The translations under genes and the position numbers were made by a program. A DNA stretch of 64,000 nt from Rodentibacter sp901420285 (GTDB lineage: Bacteria > Pseudomonadota > Gammaproteobacteria > Enterobacterales > Pasteurellaceae): NCBI RefSeq assembly GCF_041734645.1, contig NZ_CP162010.1:1858255-1922254 (forward strand), in the 5' to 3' direction. This document shows positions 58,388 through 64,000 of this stretch, piece after piece (position 1 is the stretch's first letter; every line of letters starts with the position of its first letter). A model generated the notes under the pieces. That model had not been told where the DNA came from. It worked only from the letters and a program-made list of their open reading frames with translations, and did not search any database.

Positions 58388-60973
58388 TTATTTCACCATC
58401 TTCTTCAACTGATACAAATACGCCAGCGCCTGTTTTGGGCTTAAGTCATCGGGCTCGAGTTTTTCGATGGCTTCACGCAAGGCATCGGTTTCTTGTTCAA
58501 ATAACAATTCGCCTTGATTATGATTGGCTTCACGTAACGCTTGAATTTGTTGGTCGGCAGAATGGCCGGCAATTTTTTCTAATTGCGTCAATTTTTGTTT
58601 GGCAAGCTTAATTACTGATTGCGGCACGCCGGCAAGCGCCGCCACCGCCAAGCCGTAACTTTTACTCGCCGCGCCGTCTTGCACCGAGTGCATAAAGGCG
58701 ATGCTGTTATTGTGTTCAAGTGCATCCAAATGAATATTGGCGACGCCCGGCAATTGTTCAGGCAAAGCCGTCAATTCAAAATAATGGGTAGCAAAAAGCG
58801 TCAGCGAACGAATTTTTTTCGCCAACCATTCAGCACAGGCCCAAGCCAGCGAAAGCCCGTCGTAAGTGGAGGTGCCGCGTCCGATTTCATCAATCAATAC
58901 TAAACTTTGCGCGCCGGCTTGGTGCAGAATGTTCGCCATTTCCGTCATTTCCACCATAAAAGTCGAACGGCCGGATGCCAAATCATCGGATGCGCCGATA
59001 CGGGTGAAAATGCGGTCAATAGGGCCGATTTGCGCGCTGTCTGCCGGCACGAAACTGCCAATATACGCCATCAGCGTAATCAATGCGGTTTGGCGCATAT
59101 AGGTGCTTTTACCGCCCATGTTTGGGCCGGTAATAATCAATAAATGGCGATTTGTATTGAGCTCTACCGGATTGGCAATAAAAGGATCTTTTAATACGTG
59201 TTCCACCACCGGATGACGGCCGTTTTCAATCTTCACACTGACTTCGTCGCAAAACATCGGCATCACGTAATTTAAGCGCTCTGCGCGTTCGGCAAGATTC
59301 ACCAACACATCCAATTCGGATAAGACCAAACTGGCCAACTGTAACGCGCCCAAATGCGGCAACAATAAATCAAATAATTCGTCATATAGCTGCTTTTCCA
59401 ACGCCAGCGCCGCGCCTTTGGATTTAAGCACTTTATCTTCGTATTCTTTCAATTCGGGAATAATGTAACGCTCGGCATTTTTCAGGGTTTGGCGGCGTAC
59501 GTAATGAATTGGCGCTTTATGGGCTTGCCCTTGGCTGATTTGAATGTAATAGCCGTGCACTGCATTAAAACCGATTTTTAGCGTATCAATGCCGGTGGCT
59601 TCGCGCTCGCGTTGTTCCAACTTTTCTAAATATTGCGTTGCGCCGTCGGAAAGCGCGCGCCACTCATCCAGCACCGCATTGAAACCTTGCGCAATCACGC
59701 CACCGTCGCGAATGAGCAGCGGCGGCACGTCGATAATCGCACGTTGTAGTAAATCACATTGTTCGCTAAAGTCGGCAATTTGCCCGAAAAGCGTGCTCAA
59801 AAATGGCGGCGCTTTTTGTTGAATAACCGAATGCAGCTCTGGGATTTGTTCCAATGCGGTGCGCAAACGGGTGAGATCGCGCGGACGCGCCGAACGCAAT
59901 GCTACACGCGCCAAAATACGTTCCATATCGCCCACTTGTCGCAAATAGGGTTGTAATTCGTTCACTAAATCAAAATTCAGAATTTCCGCGATAGTTTGTT
60001 GGCGTTGTTGTAATTTTTCAATATTGCGAATCGGCTGATGAATCCAGCGTTTCAACAACCGGCTACCCATGGGCGTAACGCATTTATCCAATACGGACGC
60101 TAAAGTATTGTCCGTGCCGCCGGCGAGATTTTGGGTGAGTTCCAAATTGCGACGGGTGGCAGCGTCCAGCTGAATGAAATCTTGATTTTGAATCACGCCG
60201 ATACTTTGAATGTGCGGGAGCGCGGTGCGTTGAGTTTCTTTGGCATATTGCAACAAACATCCCGCCGCGCTTAAGCCGAGCGGTGATTTTTCGACGCCGA
60301 AAGCGCGCAAATCTTTGGTGCCGAATTGGCGATTTAACAGATCAATTGCAGTGCTAAGTTCAAATTCCCAAATAGGGCGACGGCGTAAACCTTTGCAGTG
60401 TTCAATCGCCGCTATTTCATTAAATTCTTCGCAATACAACAATTCCACCGGCGCAATGCGCTGTAATTCCGCGCGCAAAGTTTCCTTATCAGCGGGTTCA
60501 CAAAGTTGAAAACGGCCGGAGGTCATATCCAAAGTCGCCAAGCCGAATTTATCTTTTTCTTGATACACGGCAGCGATAAGATTGTCTTGGCGTTCCGGTA
60601 ATAAGGCCTCGTCACTTACCGTGCCTGGCGTCACAATACGCACAATTCGGCGTTCAACAGGCCCTTTTGCCGTAGCCGGATCGCCCACTTGTTCGCAAAT
60701 CGCCACCGGTTCGCCCAACTGCACCAATTTTGCCAAATAACCTTCCACCGCATGATATGGCACACCCGCCATTGGAATCGGCTGTCCTGCCGATTGTCCG
60801 CGTTTGGTCAATGAAATATCCAACAATGCCGCTGCCTTTTTCGCGTCGTCATAAAACAGCTCATAGAAATCACCCATCCGATAAAACAATAAAACATCCG
60901 GATTCTCAGCTTTGAGTTTGAGATATTGTTGCATCATGGGCGTATGCTGGGTTAAATATTCTTCTGAAATCAT
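58388..60973 (-). CDS. mutS: DNA mismatch repair protein MutS
   Basis: An 861-residue mismatch sensor. It has the mismatch-binding FYRMGDFYELFYDDA (Phe-x-Glu) near residue 35, connector and clamp domains, Walker A TGPNMGGKSTYMRQ near residue 620, Walker B LVLIDEIGRGTSTYDG, and a C-terminal beta-clamp/tetramer tail. The start at 60973 (MISEEYLTQHTP) matches relatives; an upstream ATG would add 30 residues unlike MutS. Repeat copies at 59671 and 59852 are in frame (FNAVLDEW, RTALEQ). Confidence 0.98.
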   Translation of the reverse strand: MISEEYLTQHTPMMQQYLKLKAENPDVLLFYRMGDFYELFYDDAKKAAALLDISLTKRGQSAGQPIPMAGVPYHAVEGYLAKLVQLGEPVAICEQVGDPATAKGPVERRIVRIVTPGTVSDEALLPERQDNLIAAVYQEKDKFGLATLDMTSGRFQLCEPADKETLRAELQRIAPVELLYCEEFNEIAAIEHCKGLRRRPIWEFELSTAIDLLNRQFGTKDLRAFGVEKSPLGLSAAGCLLQYAKETQRTALPHIQSIGVIQNQDFIQLDAATRRNLELTQNLAGGTDNTLASVLDKCVTPMGSRLLKRWIHQPIRNIEKLQQRQQTIAEILNFDLVNELQPYLRQVGDMERILARVALRSARPRDLTRLRTALEQIPELHSVIQQKAPPFLSTLFGQIADFSEQCDLLQRAIIDVPPLLIRDGGVIAQGFNAVLDEWRALSDGATQYLEKLEQREREATGIDTLKIGFNAVHGYYIQISQGQAHKAPIHYVRRQTLKNAERYIIPELKEYEDKVLKSKGAALALEKQLYDELFDLLLPHLGALQLASLVLSELDVLVNLAERAERLNYVMPMFCDEVSVKIENGRHPVVEHVLKDPFIANPVELNTNRHLLIITGPNMGGKSTYMRQTALITLMAYIGSFVPADSAQIGPIDRIFTRIGASDDLASGRSTFMVEMTEMANILHQAGAQSLVLIDEIGRGTSTYDGLSLAWACAEWLAKKIRSLTLFATHYFELTALPEQLPGVANIHLDALEHNNSIAFMHSVQDGAASKSYGLAVAALAGVPQSVIKLAKQKLTQLEKIAGHSADQQIQALREANHNQGELLFEQETDALREAIEKLEPDDLSPKQALAYLYQLKKMVK

Positions 60974-61104
60974 TGAGTTACCTGTTTTATTGCAGTGAAA
61001 TGCGCCGTTCGGATATAGCTTTAAATAGGGCGCTATTTTAGGGTTTTGAACGAGAAAAGCCAATGTTGAAGAAAGTGGTTTTATTTACGCGTTTTTTTAT
61101 GCTT

Positions 61105-61125
61105 AAATATTGCATATTTATTCAT
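61105..61125. promoter_or_regulatory. Possible ArgR box upstream of artI
   Basis: TTGCATATTTATTCATT matches one half of the ARG-box palindrome (TATTCAT) well and the other half weakly. Position about 55-70 nt before artI fits, but AT-rich DNA gives frequent chance matches. Confidence 0.35.
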
Positions 61126-61177
61126 TTTTATTTAATATCTATGCGATTAATTAATCTATTTATATGAGGCACACAAC

Positions 61178-61894
61178 ATGAAAAAAAGACTATTAGCCGC
61201 GATTTTAATGGGCGTTAGCGCCATTTCTGCAGCAGAAGAATTAACGTTTGGCACCGAACCGAGCTATCCGCCTTTTGAAGCTACCACCGAAAAAGGTGAA
61301 TTGGTCGGTTTTGATATCGATGTGGCACTGGCAATTTGTAAACAAATCGGCGCCACCTGTCATTTCAAAACCCAACCTTTCGATGCGTTAATTCCAAGCT
61401 TAAAAGCCAAACGTTTTGATGCGGCTATGTCGGCAATTGATATTACCGAAGCACGCGAAAAACAGGTTTTATTCAGTGCACCTTATTATGACAGTTCGGC
61501 GAGTTATATCGCGCTGAAAGGCAAAGATTTAGCGAGCGCAAAAAATATCGGCGTACAAAATGGTTCCACTTTCCAACAATATACGGTTGCGGAAACACCG
61601 CAATATACGCCGAAATCTTACGTGAATTTACAAGACGCAATTTTAGATTTACAAAACGGTCGGATCGATATCGTGTTAAGTGATACCGCACTGTTGGCAG
61701 ATATATTGAAAAAAGAGCCGAATCTGCAATTTGTCGGTGAAAAAGTCAGCAATGAAAAATATTTCGGGCGCGGCGTCGGAATCGCCTTAAACAAAGCAAA
61801 TAAAGCGCTTCAAACCCGTTTAAACCAGGGATTAAACGCCATTAAGGCGAACGGCGAATATCAAGAAATCTATGATAAATGGATGCAGAAATAA
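61178..61894 (+). CDS. artI: Periplasmic arginine-binding protein ArtI
   Basis: A 238-residue ABC-transport substrate-binding protein of the polar amino acid family. The signal peptide is MKKRLLAAILMGVSAISA; the mature part begins EELTFGTEPSYPPFEATTEKGELVGFDIDVA and includes YYDSSASYIALKG and LQDAILDLQNGRIDIVLSD. It should deliver arginine to an Art permease, but no artP/artQ/artM gene is adjacent. AGGC precedes the start. Confidence 0.9.
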   Translation: MKKRLLAAILMGVSAISAAEELTFGTEPSYPPFEATTEKGELVGFDIDVALAICKQIGATCHFKTQPFDALIPSLKAKRFDAAMSAIDITEAREKQVLFSAPYYDSSASYIALKGKDLASAKNIGVQNGSTFQQYTVAETPQYTPKSYVNLQDAILDLQNGRIDIVLSDTALLADILKKEPNLQFVGEKVSNEKYFGRGVGIALNKANKALQTRLNQGLNAIKANGEYQEIYDKWMQK

Positions 61895-61975
61895 GTAAAA
61901 TTCGGTTAAAACCAATCGTACTTTAACACCAAAGCCCATCCGTCGAGATGGGCTTTGTTATGTTAAAGAGTTATG

Positions 61976-62989
61976 TTAAAGATTCAAAATTTTATAAATT
62001 TCCGAATCTTTACGATCTAAATAATGAAGCGATTGGATTTTACGAATGGTGCGAGATTTGCCACGAATCAGTAAGGTTTCCGTGCCGGCGAGGTTACCTT
62101 TGCGGGAAATGCCTTTCAGTAAATCACCGTTGGTAATGCCCGTTGCAGTAAAAACCAGATTATCGTCACGTACGATGTCCTCTAATTTCAGCACCGCATT
62201 GACTTGCACACCCGCGACTGCACAGCGTTGAATTTCATTGGCGGCGATTTTTCGGTTTTCTTCGCTATCATCCTTCACTTGGTTACGCGGAATTAAACGC
62301 GCTTGCATATCGCCACCTAAAGCGCGTATTGCCGCTGCTGCCGCTACACCTTCCGGCGCACCGCCGATACCGTACAGCATATCTACTTCGGCATCCGGTA
62401 AACAACATAACACAGAGGCCGCGACGTCTCCGTCCGGAATCGCCAATACGCGTACGCCCAAGTCGTACATTTGTTGAATCGCCTTTTCATGGCGCGGTTT
62501 TGCCAATATCATGACGGTTAAATCGGATAAAGACTTGCCTAAGCGGGAAGCCGTACGGCGCAAATTTTGTTCAAGCGGAAGAGTTAAATCGATCATACCT
62601 TTTACTTCCGGACCGACTACTATTTTTTCCATATACATATCCGGCGCTTTTAAGAACGTATGTTTGCCGCCTGCCGCCAAAACGGAAATCGCGTTAGATT
62701 GGCCCATTGCGGTCATCCGCGTACCATCAATCGGATCCACTGCAATAGAAACCAATTCTCCGTTGCCGGAACCTACTTTTTCGCCGATATAAAGCATTGG
62801 TGCTTCGTCTATTTCTCCTTCGCCGATAACGATTTCGCCGTCCATATGAATAAGGTTGAGCATATAACGCATCGCTTTCACCGCCGCCTCATCCGCAGCG
62901 TTTTTATTGCCGCGTCCGAGCCAACCATAAGCTGCTAATGCCGCCGCTTCCGTTACACGAGAAAATTCAATAGCCAATGCACGATTCAT
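61976..62989 (-). CDS. glpX: Class II fructose-1,6-bisphosphatase GlpX
   Basis: A 337-residue metal-dependent gluconeogenic phosphatase. It shows GEGEIDEAPMLYIGE and VDPIDGTRMTAMG (metal and phosphate sites) and GIGGAPEGVAAAAAIRALGG. The start at 62989 (MNRALAIEFSRVTE) has GGAG well placed upstream; a longer frame upstream is unlikely. The repeat at 62191 encodes NAVLKLED. Confidence 0.96.
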   Translation of the reverse strand: MNRALAIEFSRVTEAAALAAYGWLGRGNKNAADEAAVKAMRYMLNLIHMDGEIVIGEGEIDEAPMLYIGEKVGSGNGELVSIAVDPIDGTRMTAMGQSNAISVLAAGGKHTFLKAPDMYMEKIVVGPEVKGMIDLTLPLEQNLRRTASRLGKSLSDLTVMILAKPRHEKAIQQMYDLGVRVLAIPDGDVAASVLCCLPDAEVDMLYGIGGAPEGVAAAAAIRALGGDMQARLIPRNQVKDDSEENRKIAANEIQRCAVAGVQVNAVLKLEDIVRDDNLVFTATGITNGDLLKGISRKGNLAGTETLLIRGKSRTIRKIQSLHYLDRKDSEIYKILNL

Positions 62990-63039
62990 TTTGTTTCTCC
63001 GTTTTGTCGCAAGCAAAAAAATCGGGCTATTCTAACACT

Positions 63040-63055
63040 ATGCAAACGTTTGCGT
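63040..63055. promoter_or_regulatory. PurR/LacI-family operator-like palindrome upstream of glpX
   Basis: ATGCAAACGTTTGCGT matches the PurR consensus ACGCAAACGTTTGCGT at 15 of 16 positions. It lies 51-66 nt before the glpX start and about 90 nt before zapB, so it can control glpX. Confidence 0.75.
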
Positions 63056-63141
63056 AATAAATTTTTAGCCAAACCTTTAAAAAGAAAAGTGAAGTGAGTA
63101 CAATAAAGCCGTTTCAGACGTTATTTTAAAAGGAAATCGCT

Positions 63142-63360
63142 ATGTCATTAGAAATTTTAAACCAGCTTGAAGATAAAATTAAACAAGCGGTAGAAACCAT
63201 TCAATTGCTTCAACTTGAAGTGGAAGAATTAAAAGAGCAAAAAAACCAAGCTCAACAAACTATCGAGTCATTACAAAACGAAAATGAACAACTGAAAAAC
63301 GAACACCATAATTGGCAAGAACATATTCGTTCATTACTCGGCAAATTTGATAATGTTTAA
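63142..63360 (+). CDS. zapB: Cell division coiled-coil protein ZapB
   Basis: A 72-residue protein that is almost entirely coiled coil (LEILNQLEDKIKQAVETIQLLQLEVEELKE...), matching ZapB, which joins the division ring via ZapA and FtsZ. AAGGA lies 7 nt before the ATG. A terminator follows. Confidence 0.94.
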   Translation: MSLEILNQLEDKIKQAVETIQLLQLEVEELKEQKNQAQQTIESLQNENEQLKNEHHNWQEHIRSLLGKFDNV

Positions 63361-63367
63361 TTACATT

Positions 63368-63398
63368 AAAAGGCTTAGAAAATCTAAGCCTTTTTTCT
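63368..63398 (+). terminator. Terminator of zapB
   Basis: AAAGGCTTAGA and TCTAAGCCTTT pair around a short loop, followed by a T-run. Confidence 0.92.
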
Positions 63399-63410
63399 TT
63401 AGGGATTTTT

Positions 63411-63851
63411 ATGAAAATTTGTATTCTTTCAGGTAGCACTTTAGGCACCGCGGAGTATGTAGCGGAGCACTTAGAAGAAGCGCTAAAAAAACAAGGATTC
63501 TCCACAATACTTTACCACGGTGCGAATTATGACGAAGTGATTGACGAACCGTTATGGCTGATCGTGACCTCCACTCACGGTGCCGGCGAAATTCCGGATA
63601 ATTTACGTCCGCTGTTTGATCAAATCATGCAATCGAATTTAAATCTTTGTAACTTACGTTTTGCCATAGTCGGTTTAGGCAATTCCGATTATGATACTTT
63701 TTGCTATGCAGCAAAACGTATTGAACAAATTTTATCGGCCAAAAATGCGTTCAAATTGTGCGACACATTAACCATCGACGTACTTAATGTGGATGATCCT
63801 GAAAGTTATAGTGAACAATGGCTTCCGCAATTTATTCAAGCATTAGCCTAA
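63411..63851 (+). CDS. mioC: Flavodoxin-like protein MioC
   Basis: A 146-residue FMN-binding flavodoxin, with the phosphate loop SGSTLGTAEYVAEHL, the STHGAGEIPDNL loop and GLGNSDYDTFCYAAKRIE. MioC is implicated in biotin synthase electron transfer and lies next to oriC in enterobacteria, which agrees with the DnaA boxes following it here. Confidence 0.94.
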   Translation: MKICILSGSTLGTAEYVAEHLEEALKKQGFSTILYHGANYDEVIDEPLWLIVTSTHGAGEIPDNLRPLFDQIMQSNLNLCNLRFAIVGLGNSDYDTFCYAAKRIEQILSAKNAFKLCDTLTIDVLNVDDPESYSEQWLPQFIQALA

Positions 63852-63860
63852 TTTAAAAAT

Positions 63861-63893
63861 AAAAAACGATGATTTTTTCAATCATCGTTTTTT
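63861..63893 (+). terminator. Terminator of mioC
   Basis: AAAAAACGATGATT and AATCATCGTTTTTT pair around TTTTC; it isolates the DnaA-box region from mioC transcription. Confidence 0.9.
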
Positions 63894-63894
63894 A

Positions 63895-64000
63895 TTGCTT
63901 GTGGATAACTTAATAAAAACTTGTCAAAAACCTGTATTTTTTCACTGAATAAAATTTAAATTTTTAAACTCTGTGGATAAAATACCAAATTATCCACAAA
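63895..64000. other. oriC: Probable left edge of the chromosomal origin oriC
   Basis: Three perfect DnaA boxes occur in 99 bases: TGTGGATAA at 63900-63908 and 63972-63980, and TTATCCACA at 63990-63998, in AT-rich sequence with tracts such as TTTAAATTTTTAAA. Position beyond mioC agrees with enterobacterial oriC. The window ends here, so the DNA-unwinding element and gidA/mnmG side cannot be seen. Confidence 0.85.

Overview
The window is chromosomal DNA of a gamma-proteobacterium of the family Pasteurellaceae. Gene order (def-fmt-rsmB-trkA-mscL, recX-recA, waaA-coaD beside an lgtF-like gene, ilvY/ilvC) and protein sequences are closest to what I know of Haemophilus/Aggregatibacter. The best guess for the genus is Aggregatibacter, from overall protein similarity and the HMW1C-type N-glycosyltransferase beside rimO; the species cannot be fixed by reading alone.

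Layout. 1-9.8 kb: 3' part of recQ, an operon of rimO and a cytoplasmic N-glycosyltransferase (ngt) with an unusual Lys/Ala/Thr-rich tail, an MgtC-like membrane protein, asd, pldB, ypfJ and kbp. 9.9-25.1 kb: a contact-dependent-inhibition (CDI) locus on the minus strand, with the transporter cdiB, a 3395-residue cdiA, its immunity gene (Imm8-like), and two downstream orphan toxin/immunity modules, one decayed. 25-34.6 kb: mscL, trkA, a family-2 glycosyltransferase, rsmB, fmt, def, dnaE. 34.8-46.1 kb: HAD phosphatase-crcB, recX-recA with a LexA box, a patatin, rep, a frameshifted YceK-like lipoprotein gene, coaD, waaA, lgtF-like, tpiA, GNAT-xerC. 46.3-51.7 kb: a complete rRNA operon (16S, tRNA-Glu, 23S, 5S) on the minus strand with promoter, boxA sites and processing stems. 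51.8-63.9 kb: the competence activator gene tfoX/sxy with a CRP-like site, a DUF2827 gene, glpE, a RarD-like permease, ilvY, ilvC, a hipA remnant, mutS, artI, glpX, zapB and mioC. The last 100 bases carry three perfect DnaA boxes and are probably the edge of the replication origin.

The main unexplained signal is a dispersed 11-mer, CAATGCGGTGC, seen in either orientation 34 times by eye, inside genes, between genes, as inverted pairs at gene ends and as 24-bp tandem arrays in cdiA. It shares the TGCGGT core of the Haemophilus uptake signal AAGTGCGGT, which appears only about nine times. It looks like a different DNA-uptake dialect or a uptake-signal-derived repeat. In one reading frame it encodes Asn-Ser-Thr-Ala-Leu, so copies inside cdiA create Asn-X-Thr sites of the type used by the N-glycosyltransferase encoded 10 kb away.
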